This document shows, piece after piece, positions 41,406 to 50,570 of a stretch of 64,000 bases of DNA. The notes beneath the pieces are model-generated. The model ran no database searches and was not told the origin of the DNA. It worked only from the letters and a program-made list of their open reading frames with translations. Source of the stretch: CAZGCA01 sp964524145 (GTDB lineage Bacteria > Hydrogenedentota > CAZGCA01); the NCBI GenBank assembly GCA_964524145.1, contig CAZGCA010000007.1:1-64000 (forward strand). Reading direction: 5' to 3'. Each line of letters starts with the position of its first letter. Position 1 is the stretch's first letter. A program made the translations under genes and the position numbers.

Positions 41406-41837
41406 ATGAAGAAGTCTGTAATTGTTACCGTGGCTGCGGCCGTTGCTCTGGTAACCACCCTGTGCGGATGCGCATCATTGCTTGGCGGTGGCGGCCCGAG
41501 CGATGCGGAACTGGTGGCGGCGGCGCTCGCGGGGTGGAAGACCGGAATGGAGGCGCAGGACATAGACAAGATGATGGCGCAGATCTCGGAGGATTTCCAG
41601 GGTCAGAATGGTGGGAAGCCAGAATTGAAGGCCCTCCTCGAGGGTGCCATAGACCAATTCTACCTCGATGGCGCCGAAGTGGACATCGACGTGGCGGAGA
41701 CAACGATTGAAGGCGAAACGGCCTCCGTCATGGGCATCGGCCTTGAGACCGACATGGGCGAAGCAACGATGGACATGGAGCTCAAGAAAGAGGCAGACGG
41801 CGCCTGGCGCATCATTGCGATAGAGTTCATTATGTAG
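41406..41837 (+). CDS. Small lipoprotein with NTF2/SnoaL-like domain
   Basis: A 143-aa lipoprotein: signal with lipobox L-C-G-C, a Gly-rich spacer, then a predicted NTF2-like cone fold (A-L-A-G-W-K-T-G-M-E-A-Q-D-I-D-K-M-M-A-Q-I-S-E-D-F at its start; E-A-D-G-A-W-R-I-I-A-I-E-F at its end), close to DUF4440/SnoaL-like proteins. These bind small ligands or act as accessory domains. AAAGGAGAG precedes the ATG. It lies upstream of the CE15 genes on the same strand. Confidence 0.75.
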   Translation: MKKSVIVTVAAAVALVTTLCGCASLLGGGGPSDAELVAAALAGWKTGMEAQDIDKMMAQISEDFQGQNGGKPELKALLEGAIDQFYLDGAEVDIDVAETTIEGETASVMGIGLETDMGEATMDMELKKEADGAWRIIAIEFIM

Positions 41838-42004
41838 ACAGACGGGCCGAGGCCGAACACGACGTCTTACCCGGCACAGCATCTGAATAGCCTGATCTAT
41901 GCCTCCGGTACAGGTGGCGCCCTTTTCCTTGACGAGTCCGGAACATGGTGGGAGGTAGGAGTGAGTTCTGATGGCCGGCGGCTGAGACAGTGGGGGTACC
42001 TGAG

Positions 42005-43336
42005 ATGCACTCGTTGAAGAACTTCGTCGGTGTATGGATTGTGTACGGTCTGTTGGCTTCGGGCGCCATGGCGCAGCCACCGATTCCGTCATTGGCCGAG
42101 TCCGACGCCCCGGGAGTTGCCAGGCAGGAACTGCCGAACCCCCTCATCACCCTCGATGGTGTGGACATCACCACCACCTCAGCCTGGCGGGAGGTACGCC
42201 GCCCGGAGATACTCGAACTCTTCCGCACCCACGTATACGGCCGCACGCCGGAGGGTACTGTCGAGATGAACGCCGAGGTATTCGACGAGGACCGGAATGC
42301 CCTGGGCGGCAAAGCGATCCGCAAACAGGTGGCCATCCACCTTGGTCGAGGCGGGAAAAGCATGCGCGTGGATCTGCTTCTGTTTCTGCCCGTGTCCGCC
42401 GAAAGACGGCCGGTCCCGGTACTTACGCTCCTCAACTTCTCGGGAAACCACGCCGTGCACGATGACCCAGCTATCGCCTTTCCTCGCGGGCCCGTCCCGT
42501 TAAGGTTTCGGCAGGTCCGTGGCGCCAAATCCGAACGATTCCGCGTCGAGGCCATCGTCGCCCGCGGCTTCGGGCTGGCCACGGCTTACTGCGGCGACAT
42601 CGCCCTGGATACCGACGCCAGCTTCCAGACGGGTGCCCATGTCCTTTTCGGCACGCCCACTGACCGCGCCGGCGACACCTGGGGCACTCTTGGCGCCTGG
42701 GCATGGGGACTGAGCCGCATCCTCGACTACCTCGAAACCGACCCCGACGTTGATGCGCAGCGCGTGGCCGTGCTTGGCCACTCCCGGCTCGGCAAGACCG
42801 CCCTTTGGGCCGGCGCACAGGACGACCGATTTGCCATCGTCATCTCCAACAATTCAGGCAGCGGCGGCGCAGCGCTCGCGCGCAACAAGAAAGGTGAGCG
42901 CATCAAGGACGCTACGCGCAAGTACCTCTATTGGTACTGCACCAACTACCTGGGTTATAGCGAGCGGGAGGGCGAACTTCCCGTCGACCAGCACATGCTT
43001 CTGAGCCTAATCGCCCCCCGGCCTGTCTACGTAGCGAGCGCCTCTGAGGACGCCTGGGCCGATCCCGAGGGCGAGTTTCTCTCCTGTATATACGCCGGTC
43101 CCGTCTATCGTCTGTTCGGCCTGGAAGGAGTTAGCGCCACTGAATTTCCCCCGCCCGATACGCCCCTCCATCGCGGTACTATTGGCTATCATCTCCGCAC
43201 TGGCAAACACGGCCTCACTCCCTACGACTTTGAACAGTACATGACCTTCGCGGAGGCGTGCTTTCGAGATGGTAAGAACCCGTTCGAAACCATCGACTTG
43301 CCTTTCCCCGAGATTCGCCTCCAAACGGCGCCCTAG
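42005..43336 (+). CDS. CE15 glucuronoyl esterase-like protein
   Basis: A 443-aa secreted alpha/beta hydrolase of the CE15 type, which cleaves esters of (methyl)glucuronic acid in plant or algal glycans. Signal ends G-A-M-A-Q-P. N-terminal helper region has E-L-F-R-T-H-V-Y-G-R-T-P-E-G; G-T-L-G-A-W-A-W-G-L-S-R precedes the nucleophile motif G-H-S-R-L-G-K-T-A-L-W-A-G; acidic residue likely in S-A-S-E-D-A-W-A-D; His in G-K-H-G-L-T-P-Y-D-F. Start at 42005 rather than the in-frame GTG at 41990. Followed 16 bp later by a paralogue. Confidence 0.9.
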   Translation: MHSLKNFVGVWIVYGLLASGAMAQPPIPSLAESDAPGVARQELPNPLITLDGVDITTTSAWREVRRPEILELFRTHVYGRTPEGTVEMNAEVFDEDRNALGGKAIRKQVAIHLGRGGKSMRVDLLLFLPVSAERRPVPVLTLLNFSGNHAVHDDPAIAFPRGPVPLRFRQVRGAKSERFRVEAIVARGFGLATAYCGDIALDTDASFQTGAHVLFGTPTDRAGDTWGTLGAWAWGLSRILDYLETDPDVDAQRVAVLGHSRLGKTALWAGAQDDRFAIVISNNSGSGGAALARNKKGERIKDATRKYLYWYCTNYLGYSEREGELPVDQHMLLSLIAPRPVYVASASEDAWADPEGEFLSCIYAGPVYRLFGLEGVSATEFPPPDTPLHRGTIGYHLRTGKHGLTPYDFEQYMTFAEACFRDGKNPFETIDLPFPEIRLQTAP

Positions 43337-43352
43337 AAGTGAAGCAGGTGTG

Positions 43353-44633
43353 ATGAGAAGAATGCTTAGAGCATCTAAGGAGTCGAGGCGTCTGAACCTG
43401 GGGCTCCCTTTGGCGACGGCCTTGGTAGCTGTCTGCTTGGCAGCCGCTTCCGCGGGGGCCGCCGAGGCCAAGGCTGTGTACGAATTCGCCGATGTCGAGC
43501 ACCTACCTATCCAGAACGGGCTGCCCGATCCGTTCTTGATGCCCGGCGGCAAGCGGGTTCAAACATCATCGGACTGGCAGAAGCAACGCGAGCATCTCAA
43601 GGCGATGCTGGCACATTACCTGTACGGTCACATGCCGCCTCGACCTAAGGAGATCGTGATCGAGCAAACCGGCTCGGCGCTGGTACATGAAGGCAAGGGC
43701 GTCGAGGAGCAGTATACGCTGACGATTCGCCGCGGCGGAAAAAGCGTCACGTGCCGTTTTCTAGTTGTACGCCCAGCGCTGAAAAAGGCCTACCCGGTCA
43801 TTATTAAGAACGACCGTCTCTCATTCGATGCGTCGCCGTCCGCCAACGGTTTGTCCCTGCGTTTCGATCCGGGATCGGAAGCCGTCAGATGTGGTTACCT
43901 GCTGTGCCGATTCCACCGCATTGATTTGGCATCAGACGTCCAGGAAGAAGGCCGAGAAGCCGGGGTCTATTCCCTATATCCGGAATATGATTGGGGCGCC
44001 CTCGCCGTCTGGGGTTGGGGACACGGTGTGGTGCTGGACGCGCTGGATCAATTGGGCGTAGCGGATATGAGTAAGGTGGTTGCGACCGGCCATTCGCGTG
44101 GAGGCAAGGCGGCCTTGTGCGCCGGAATCTATGACGATCGCATTGCCATCACAGCCCCCAATTCGTCCGGGACCGGCGGCACGGGCAGCTTCCGCTACTT
44201 CGAGAAAGGCCAGAGGCCCCAGACGATCCGGAATCATATCGGTAGATACGAGCACTGGTTTCACGCCCGGTATTTCCAGTTTGCCGACAAGGAGGACCGC
44301 CTTCCTTTCGATGCACATTTCGCTAAGGCGCTGATCGCCCCGCGGGCTCTCGTCAACTGCCACGCCCGGCAAGACTACTGGGCCAACCCGTACGGGACCG
44401 AGTTGACGCATCGTGCCGCCGCGGTCGTTTTCGGATGGTTGGGCGCCGGAAACCGCATCGGGCTGCATTGGCGCAACGGCGGTCACGCTCAAAACCGGGA
44501 GGATTGGGCGGCCTTGTTGGATTTCGCGGATCATTATTTCTTTGACATGAGAACGGATCGGAGATTCGACGCCTGGACCTATCCGGACGCCGAACTGCCT
44601 TTTGACTGGAAGGCGCCTCCCTCGATCTTCTGA
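43353..44633 (+). CDS. CE15 glucuronoyl esterase-like protein (paralogue)
   Basis: A 426-aa secreted paralogue of the gene before it. Signal ends A-S-A-G-A-A-E. Helper region L-A-H-Y-L-Y-G-H-M-P-P-R-P; nucleophile motif G-H-S-R-G-G-K-A-A-L-C-A-G, then N-S-S-G-T-G-G; acidic site in H-A-R-Q-D-Y-W-A-N; His in N-G-G-H-A-Q-N-R-E-D-W. The two differ enough that they may prefer different uronate esters. Start at 43353; the frame opens at 43269 inside the previous gene. Confidence 0.9.
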   Translation: MRRMLRASKESRRLNLGLPLATALVAVCLAAASAGAAEAKAVYEFADVEHLPIQNGLPDPFLMPGGKRVQTSSDWQKQREHLKAMLAHYLYGHMPPRPKEIVIEQTGSALVHEGKGVEEQYTLTIRRGGKSVTCRFLVVRPALKKAYPVIIKNDRLSFDASPSANGLSLRFDPGSEAVRCGYLLCRFHRIDLASDVQEEGREAGVYSLYPEYDWGALAVWGWGHGVVLDALDQLGVADMSKVVATGHSRGGKAALCAGIYDDRIAITAPNSSGTGGTGSFRYFEKGQRPQTIRNHIGRYEHWFHARYFQFADKEDRLPFDAHFAKALIAPRALVNCHARQDYWANPYGTELTHRAAAVVFGWLGAGNRIGLHWRNGGHAQNREDWAALLDFADHYFFDMRTDRRFDAWTYPDAELPFDWKAPPSIF

Positions 44634-45032
44634 GGTAGCGTGCCCTGATACGTCGCCGGCCCTGTTGCGATACAGCTTGCTGTTGCCGGCAATCCCACAC
44701 TCTACCCTGACAATCAACTAGTTCTCCCAGCAGGATGAAGTGACGTATTGCGATTTAGACCACTCGGACCATATGCTCTTGGCTAGACAGGTAAGAAGTG
44801 ATGTCCCGCGGGATCTCTTTCCTGCTCTTTGCTCTGGCTTACGCATCCGCCAACCGTTCCGATATCGGCGGTGAAGGGTCCGAATTGGATACGAGGAAAC
44901 CTGCAGACTTCGGTTTCCAGGCGTTGCACTCGACGGTCTTGGTCGATTATGGTCAGCAAACGGGGTTCTCATGAAGCGGATGCCGATAACAATGCCAAGG
45001 AATGTCCCCGGGCGGTGAATGAGAGGGACGTG
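44634..45032. other. 399-bp interval between convergent genes
   Basis: No gene, RNA or clear terminator found. A loose inverted pair GCCGGC flanks about 24 bp near 44655-44690 and could act as a weak bidirectional hairpin. Confidence 0.4.
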
Positions 45033-46292
45033 CTATTCTGCCGGCACCGTTTCGATGGTAATCTCCATCTGGTTCCACTTGTAATTCACCCTGTGTGAGC
45101 GGCCCTCGGCGTTTTTCATGGCGTCCGACCAAATGAGCACCATGCGAGCTCCGTCATCGCTGATCCATTTAGGAGAGAGTTTGGGCTGGTACGTCCGGTT
45201 GCCGGGGTCGTCCAAGACCCATTCCTCCGTGTAGAAAAAGCGTTGCCATGGTCCCCAAGGCTGTTCGGCGTACCAGAGCCCCAGGCTGCCGGACTTGGTG
45301 TGCATCCACGAGGAGTAGTAGTCCTTCGCCTCGCCGGACAACCCCTTGCCGCCGTAGGTCCCGCCGTTGACCATGATGTACAGACCCAGCCCCTCGTTCC
45401 ACACTACCGATGGCAGCCAGGAATACCAACCGAAGACGTCGCCCTTAGTGTTCTGCTCCGGAAAGGTGTGCATCGGGTGGCGCTCAGCGAGTGCGCTACT
45501 CCAACGCGGTTTTCCCTCGTCCCATCCCGCCAAGAATTCCCACGCAGCACGGGTCGCAATGCGATTCTTCGGGACACGGGCCAACAGCAGTTCATGGGTG
45601 CGGGCGCCTTCCGGAGAGTAGACGTACACGTAGCCGTCGGTGGCGGTGCTGTTGTCGCGCCCGTGCTGCAGGAACGCGCAATACGAAAACGGATACGCTT
45701 CGCCACCATGGTCATACACGCCCGACTCTTCGAAAAAGAACATCTCCTCCCGATTCACTGTGTACCGGACTTCGTCTTGGGGCGCGATCCGGCGGTCCTC
45801 GCCCTCGCTGTTCACGCGGTACCATGTCGCACCGTTGTCGGGCGAACGGAGGAGCTTCACGCCGCGAAAAGGCCCCGACCAATGGTTCTTGGGGCATTTC
45901 GAGACAAACGAATACAGAACCCCGTCCACCGACACGATGCCGTAGCCGAACCAACCGCGAGCTCCATAGAGAAACTCGGGATAGTTCGGTATGTCCTCTC
46001 GCTCAAACGCTGTGTGCGGTCCCACCAACCGGTACAGGTGATTGCTGAACGCCTTCGGGCCTCTTAGCCAATTCCCGTCGTCCATCGACACGATTTGGCT
46101 GTCGTCCGCGGCCCAGGTGATGCACCAATTGTCACCGCGCGCCTCGACGCGGCGCATGGTGTTCGACTGGAACACGATACCGGTCGGTCGTACCTTCTGT
46201 TTTGCCACGGTCTCATCGCCGGCGGCCTGAAGGGTGGTTACCCCCACGAGAAACATCACGGCAATAGCGGTTCCGCACGGCATCATCTCCAT
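45033..46292 (-). CDS. DUF4185-like secreted beta-propeller glycosidase (second copy)
   Basis: A 419-aa secreted paralogue of the protein at 32088. Signal ends L-Q-A-A-G. Matching blocks: D-N-W-C-I-T-W-A-A-D-D, I-V-S-V-D-G-V-L-Y, R-S-P-D-N-G-A-T-W-Y, R-D-N-S-T-A-T-D-G-Y-V-Y-V-Y-S-P, L-A-R-V-P-K-N-R-I, P-S-V-V-W-N-E-G-L-G and L-S-P-K-W-I-S-D-D-G. GGAGG six nt upstream fixes the start at 46292; the ORF opens at 46445. It is convergent with the CE15 pair, not obviously part of their operon. GH183-type activity is an inference. Confidence 0.78.
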   Translation of the reverse strand: MEMMPCGTAIAVMFLVGVTTLQAAGDETVAKQKVRPTGIVFQSNTMRRVEARGDNWCITWAADDSQIVSMDDGNWLRGPKAFSNHLYRLVGPHTAFEREDIPNYPEFLYGARGWFGYGIVSVDGVLYSFVSKCPKNHWSGPFRGVKLLRSPDNGATWYRVNSEGEDRRIAPQDEVRYTVNREEMFFFEESGVYDHGGEAYPFSYCAFLQHGRDNSTATDGYVYVYSPEGARTHELLLARVPKNRIATRAAWEFLAGWDEGKPRWSSALAERHPMHTFPEQNTKGDVFGWYSWLPSVVWNEGLGLYIMVNGGTYGGKGLSGEAKDYYSSWMHTKSGSLGLWYAEQPWGPWQRFFYTEEWVLDDPGNRTYQPKLSPKWISDDGARMVLIWSDAMKNAEGRSHRVNYKWNQMEITIETVPAE

Positions 46293-46472
46293 ACCAGACC
46301 TCCATTTCGCACGTTGTCGTTGTTCGCGTTGTACCTTCACCCCAGCAAAATGACTCGACGGGCGGGTGTGCGATGTCGGAAGAGTCTCGGGGGACACATG
46401 GGGCAGGTTATCTGCATTCCGCTTATCAATGACGCAGGAGTCCACCGGCTAAACTGAAGGCCTGTTCGACCC

Positions 46473-46541
46473 TCAGCTGTTGCTGGCTTCCTGCGCTTGG
46501 TCCAAACGGCGCAGGACAAATTCGCGTTCTTCGGACCTCAT
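46473..46541 (-). pseudogene. Truncated HEPN toxin start
   Basis: Frame M-R-S-E-E-R-E-F-V-L-R-R-L-D-Q-A-Q-E-A-S then N-S and stop, the usual opening helix of HEPN-domain partners of MNT nucleotidyltransferases (normally 110-140 aa). Its ATG overlaps the stop of the nucleotidyltransferase frame, the normal layout of this pair. Only 22 codons survive. Confidence 0.6.
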
Positions 46542-46885
46542 AGAACAATGGCATCCCGCTCAACTTCTCTGTGGATCGGCGACACGCGCATGAAAGGGGA
46601 CTCCCATTCGTCTTTGGAGTAGAAGACAGTGCAAACGAGCACGCCCCATGCCAACTACAGATCGTACAGAGCGTCTTCTACCTCATCCTCCTCTTTTCCA
46701 GAGAGCCGACTATCGGTCAGGATGAGAACATCGAAGTCCGACTCCTCCGCCTGGGTGCCTCGGGCAACGCTTCCGAAAAGCAACATCTCAGCAGACGGTT
46801 GGAACCCTCGCACAACCTCCCTGACGTTACCGAGGAACTCCTTGTCCTTATCAGAAATGACGCTTGCTTTTTCAAGTGCTATCAT
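46538..46885 (-). pseudogene. MNT-type nucleotidyltransferase interrupted by an in-frame TAG
   Basis: Minimal nucleotidyltransferase, the antitoxin half of HEPN/MNT pairs. Motif G-S-V-A-R-G-T-Q-A-E-E-S-D-F-D-V-L-I is intact with its metal Asp residues. The frame hits TAG at 46657-46655 after E-D-A-L-Y-D-L, but the same frame goes on for 38 codons, L-A-W-G-V-L-V-C-T-V-F-Y-S-K-D-E-W, to a TGA at 46540-46538, exactly as full-length relatives read. A one-base change would explain it. Start placed at M-I-A-L-E-K; an upstream in-frame ATG at 46927 exists. TATAAT at about 46950 may be its -10. Confidence 0.75.
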
Positions 46886-47002
46886 GTTGCTTATCCCTCG
46901 CCAAATCGCCGCAGCTTTCGACGCCATTCCAATCTCACATTATACACCATCAACCATTGTGTTGCACATCCTCTGTAACATTCCCAGACTCAGAGGTCGA
47001 CG

Positions 47003-47152
47003 TCACACAAGCAGGTTCACCGCATCGGAGAGATTCTCGGGTGACAGGTGGGCATAGATCATCGTCGTCCTCAAAGCCGAATGGCCCAACAGTTCCCGTA
47101 CCACGTTGTGGTCGCACCCTCGCATCACCAACTTGCTTGCAAACGCGTGACG
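47003..47152 (-). pseudogene. C-terminal fragment of the interrupted tyrosine recombinase
   Basis: 50 codons reading R-H-A-F-A-S-K-L-V-M-R-G, then V-R-E-L-L-G-H-S-A-L-R-T-T and M-I-Y-A-H-L-S-P-E-N to a stop. This is the C-terminus of a phage-type integrase, including the His box and the catalytic Tyr. Its N-terminal part lies on the same strand beyond the RIT element at 50571-51042. Confidence 0.85.
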
Positions 47153-47177
47153 ATTATGCCGATGTCGGAATAAGCGT

Positions 47178-47205
47178 CATAATGCCGATCTCCGGATTAT
47201 TCCGA
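47178..47205 (+). repeat. RIT inverted repeat, left
   Basis: 28 bp beginning CATAATGCCGATCTCCGG; exact reverse complement of 50543-50570. Confidence 0.92.
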
Positions 47206-47334
47206 ACGGTGCCTTCGCTGTCGCTTGGTGACCGCACCATTTCTTCTTTCACGTTACCACCTGTGATTTGACTTTTCGGCATAATCCTGCTGTTTTCTTC
47301 TTCTGGGACCAACAACCAGAAGGAGGAAACAGCG

Positions 47335-48561
47335 ATGATCGAACGGTTTTTCCCAGACCCGGGCACGTTGTCACGTTTGCGTACCACTCTTCTCGGGGAC
47401 CACCTCGACGCCTTTGCTGGAGAACTCTGTAGACAGGGGTATGCGAACTCGACCGTGAAGCACAAGATCCGACTTGTCGGACAACTGTGTCGCTGGCTCG
47501 CACAGCAAGACTTCAGCATCCAGTGTCTGGACGAGGAGCGGCTTCGCGCATTTTGCCGTGCGCGAGACAAACGCCGTCACGATTGGAAAACACTGAAGGA
47601 TTTCCTCAAGCAGTTGCGAACGTCGGGTGTTGTTCCCACTCCTTCGGCTGCGCGCGAGGAGAATAGTCTACATCCGATCGAACGGGAGTTCGCACGTTAC
47701 CTGGAGCAGGAGCGCGGCCTTACCGATAACACGTTCGCGCGGATGCTCCCTGCTGTAAGAAGATTCCTACGGGAACAGTATGACAAAGGGCCGGTCAACC
47801 TCGCCGAACTCACGGCGAAGGATGTGACCGGCTTTATACTGGCCCACATTGACGACGAAGGGCCCGCCTCCGCGCGCGCAGTTGTGACGTACCTCCGTAG
47901 CTTCTTCCGTTTCCTTCACCAGCGGGGCGATACGGCCACAGACCTTGCCGCGGCCATCCCCGCGTTTTCTCAGTGGCGCCGTTCGGGTGTTCCCAAGTTT
48001 TTGGCGCCGGAAGAGGTTGAAAAACTCCTGCAAAGTTGTGATCGGAGCACCCCTGCAGGCCGGAGAGACTACGCCATTCTCCTTCTCTTAGCTCGTCTCG
48101 GCCTGCGGGGTGGAGAAGTGGCCCATATGGTATTGGAGGACATAGACTGGGCGGCTGGGGAACTCCTCGTCCGCGGCAAGAGTGCACGGGAAGACCGCAT
48201 GCCGCTTCCTCACGACGTTGGACAAGCACTGGCAGGATATTTGCGCGAGGGGCGGCCCCGATGCGCGTCGCGCAGGATCTTTATTCGTGCACGGGCTCCG
48301 CACCAAGGCTTCGCCGGTCCCGTCGCTATCTGTGATATCGTCCGGAGGGCTCTGGCCCGTGCGGGCCTGAATCCCGACTTCAAAGGAGCCCACCTGTTAC
48401 GCCATTCCTTGGCGACCCACATGCTGCGCAAAGGCAGTTCCCTCGCTGAAATCGGCGAGGTCTTGCGGCATCAACTCCCGGACACGACGGAGATCTACGC
48501 CAAGGTTGATTTAGGGGCATTGCGCGCCTTGGCCCAGCCGTGGAAAGGAGCCAAGACATGA
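47335..48561 (+). CDS. ritA: RIT tyrosine recombinase A
   Basis: A 408-aa site-specific recombinase, first of the trio. The N-terminal SAM-like DNA-binding part is followed by the catalytic domain: first Arg in A-R-L-G-L-R-G-G-E-V, Lys likely in R-G-K-S-A-R-E-D-R, H-L-L-R-H-S-L-A-T-H (His, Arg), L-R-H-Q-L-P-D-T-T-E-I-Y (Tyr nucleophile). GGAGGA precedes the start. Its stop overlaps the next start by ATGA. The symbol reflects gene order in RIT elements, not a subgroup test. Confidence 0.9.
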   Translation: MIERFFPDPGTLSRLRTTLLGDHLDAFAGELCRQGYANSTVKHKIRLVGQLCRWLAQQDFSIQCLDEERLRAFCRARDKRRHDWKTLKDFLKQLRTSGVVPTPSAAREENSLHPIEREFARYLEQERGLTDNTFARMLPAVRRFLREQYDKGPVNLAELTAKDVTGFILAHIDDEGPASARAVVTYLRSFFRFLHQRGDTATDLAAAIPAFSQWRRSGVPKFLAPEEVEKLLQSCDRSTPAGRRDYAILLLLARLGLRGGEVAHMVLEDIDWAAGELLVRGKSAREDRMPLPHDVGQALAGYLREGRPRCASRRIFIRARAPHQGFAGPVAICDIVRRALARAGLNPDFKGAHLLRHSLATHMLRKGSSLAEIGEVLRHQLPDTTEIYAKVDLGALRALAQPWKGAKT

Positions 48562-49490
48562 GTGAACTTCGGAAAGCTCTTGAAGGGTATCTGGCCGTAC
48601 GGCGGGCGCTTGGCTTCGCGTTGCGCCTGGCTGGGCGTCTGCTCCACAAATTCGTGGACTTTGCGGAGCAGGAAAACGCTTCATTCATTACCACGGACTT
48701 GGCGTTGCGCTGGGCCACACAACCAAAAAACTGCCAGCCGGCGCAGTGGGGCAACCGGCTCAGTATGGTACGTGGCTTTGCCCGGTATCACCAAGCGACG
48801 GACCCGCGTACGGAGATCCCGCCCGAGGGCTTGTTTCCAATGCGGTACCCCCGCAAGGCGCCTTATCTCTATACGGACGGCGAAATAGTACGGCTGCTCG
48901 AGGCCGCCCAGAAGCTTCCATCGCCCAAGGGCTTGCGCGCACCAACCTATTGCACCCTCCTCGGACTTCTTGCCGTAACCGGTATGCGCGTGAGCGAAGC
49001 CCTCGCCCTGGAGCGCGAAGATGTCGACCTGACGCAAAGTCTACTCATCGTCCGTCACACAAAGTTCGGTAAGTCGCGATGGGTGCCGATCCATCCAACG
49101 ACATGCGCTGCCCTCCTGCAATACGTGCGTGCGCGCGACGAGGTTTTTCCGAAGCCAACCACAACAAGCTTTTTCCTGTCCGAAGACGGCACCCGTTTGA
49201 CGGACTGCACGGTTCGCAAGACCTTCATCAAGCTCTCCCGCAGGATCGGGTTGAGAGGATTAGAGGACAGCCATGGTCCGCGCCTCCACGATCTTCGTCA
49301 CCGCTTCGCCGTGCGTACTCTACAAGATTGGTATCGCGAGGGGAGAGATGTTGAGCGACATCTGCCCGAATTGAGCGCCTATCTTGGTCACGCACACGTA
49401 CGTGACACCTACTGGTATCTCACCGCCACCCCCGAACTCCTGCAATTGGCCGCACACCGTCTCGACGCAGAGAAAGGAGCGTTACTATGA
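48558..49490 (+). CDS. ritB: RIT tyrosine recombinase B
   Basis: A 310-aa recombinase, the middle gene. Motifs: T-G-M-R-V-S-E-A-L-A, R-H-T-K-F-G-K-S-R, H-D-L-R-H-R-F-A-V and Y-L-G-H-A-H-V-R-D-T-Y-W-Y. ATGA overlaps join it to both neighbours; an in-frame ATG at 48540 lies within the first gene and is less likely. The three proteins are expected to work together on the element ends. Confidence 0.9.
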   Translation: MSELRKALEGYLAVRRALGFALRLAGRLLHKFVDFAEQENASFITTDLALRWATQPKNCQPAQWGNRLSMVRGFARYHQATDPRTEIPPEGLFPMRYPRKAPYLYTDGEIVRLLEAAQKLPSPKGLRAPTYCTLLGLLAVTGMRVSEALALEREDVDLTQSLLIVRHTKFGKSRWVPIHPTTCAALLQYVRARDEVFPKPTTTSFFLSEDGTRLTDCTVRKTFIKLSRRIGLRGLEDSHGPRLHDLRHRFAVRTLQDWYREGRDVERHLPELSAYLGHAHVRDTYWYLTATPELLQLAAHRLDAEKGALL

Positions 49491-50485
49491 AAACCCAGGA
49501 GATGTTCCCCCACTTGTTGGAGGCGTTCTTCACCGACCGCCTTATGCGACAGCGAAAAGCGACCCCCCATACCATCGCGAGCTACCGCGATACTTTCCGC
49601 CTCCTCCTCAAGTTCGCGCAAAGGCGTCTAAAGAAGCCCCCTTCCAGACTGGCCCTGCAGGAACTGGACACGCCATTCATTGGGGCTTTCTTGGACCATA
49701 TGGAAAAGGAACGCGGCAACACGGCGCGGAGCAGGAATGTTCGCCTGGCAGCCATTCGCGCATTTTTCCGGTATGTGGCGCTCCAAGAACCAAGCTGCAG
49801 CGCATTGGCCCAACGCGTGTTGGCCATGCCCAACAAACGCTACAAGAAAAAGCAGATCGAGTTCTTGACTCGACCGGAGATCGATGCGTTGCTGGCTGCA
49901 CCCGATCCCTCTACATGGACGGGACGCCGGGACCGGACTATGCTGCTGGTGGCGGTGCAAACAGGGGTCCGAGTCTCTGAACTAACCGCCCTTTGCTGCG
50001 ACGATGTAACGCTGACTACCGGCGCGCACGTGCGGTGCATCGGCAAAGGTCGTAAAGAACGATGCACCCCTCTGCGCAAAGAAGCGGTGACGGCATTGCG
50101 GGCCTGGCTGCGCGAGCGTAACGGACAGGCCTCAGACCCCCTCTTTCCCAGCATTCGAGGCGGCCGCATGAGCACGGACAGCGTTGAACGCCGATTGGAA
50201 AAGCACCTCGCAGCCGCTCGACAACAATGTCCGTCCCTGCGCAAGAAACATGTTACGCCCCACGTCCTGCGCCATACGACGGCCATGGAACTTCTTCAAG
50301 GCGGCGTCGACTGCGCCGTGATTGCACTGTGGCTTGGACACGAATCGGTCGATACTACCCAGATGTATCTTCATGGCAACCTTGAACTGAAGGAAAGGGC
50401 CATGGCGAAAACCGCACCAATCGATGTCCCGCTAGGCCGTTACCGTCCAGACGATGAACTCCTGGCCTTTCTCCAGAGCCTCTGA
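49487..50485 (+). CDS. ritC: RIT tyrosine recombinase C
   Basis: A 332-aa recombinase, last of the trio. Motifs: T-G-V-R-V-S-E-L-T-A-L, G-K-G-R-K-E-R-C-T-P-L, H-V-L-R-H-T-T-A-M-E-L and L-G-H-E-S-V-D-T-T-Q-M-Y. Its TGA stop is part of the inner repeat GATTATGCCG at 50484-50493. No frame damage, so the element looks functional. Confidence 0.9.
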   Translation: MKTQEMFPHLLEAFFTDRLMRQRKATPHTIASYRDTFRLLLKFAQRRLKKPPSRLALQELDTPFIGAFLDHMEKERGNTARSRNVRLAAIRAFFRYVALQEPSCSALAQRVLAMPNKRYKKKQIEFLTRPEIDALLAAPDPSTWTGRRDRTMLLVAVQTGVRVSELTALCCDDVTLTTGAHVRCIGKGRKERCTPLRKEAVTALRAWLRERNGQASDPLFPSIRGGRMSTDSVERRLEKHLAAARQQCPSLRKKHVTPHVLRHTTAMELLQGGVDCAVIALWLGHESVDTTQMYLHGNLELKERAMAKTAPIDVPLGRYRPDDELLAFLQSL

Positions 50486-50542
50486 TTATGCCGAGCAAGA
50501 CCTTTCATGCATGCAGAGCTTCGCCTCCAAACGATGTGCAGA

Positions 50543-50570
50543 TCGGAATAATCCGGAGATCGGCATTATG
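50543..50570 (-). repeat. RIT inverted repeat, right
   Basis: Exact reverse complement of 47178-47205; overlaps the D-M-R-H codons of the interrupted recombinase. Confidence 0.92.
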
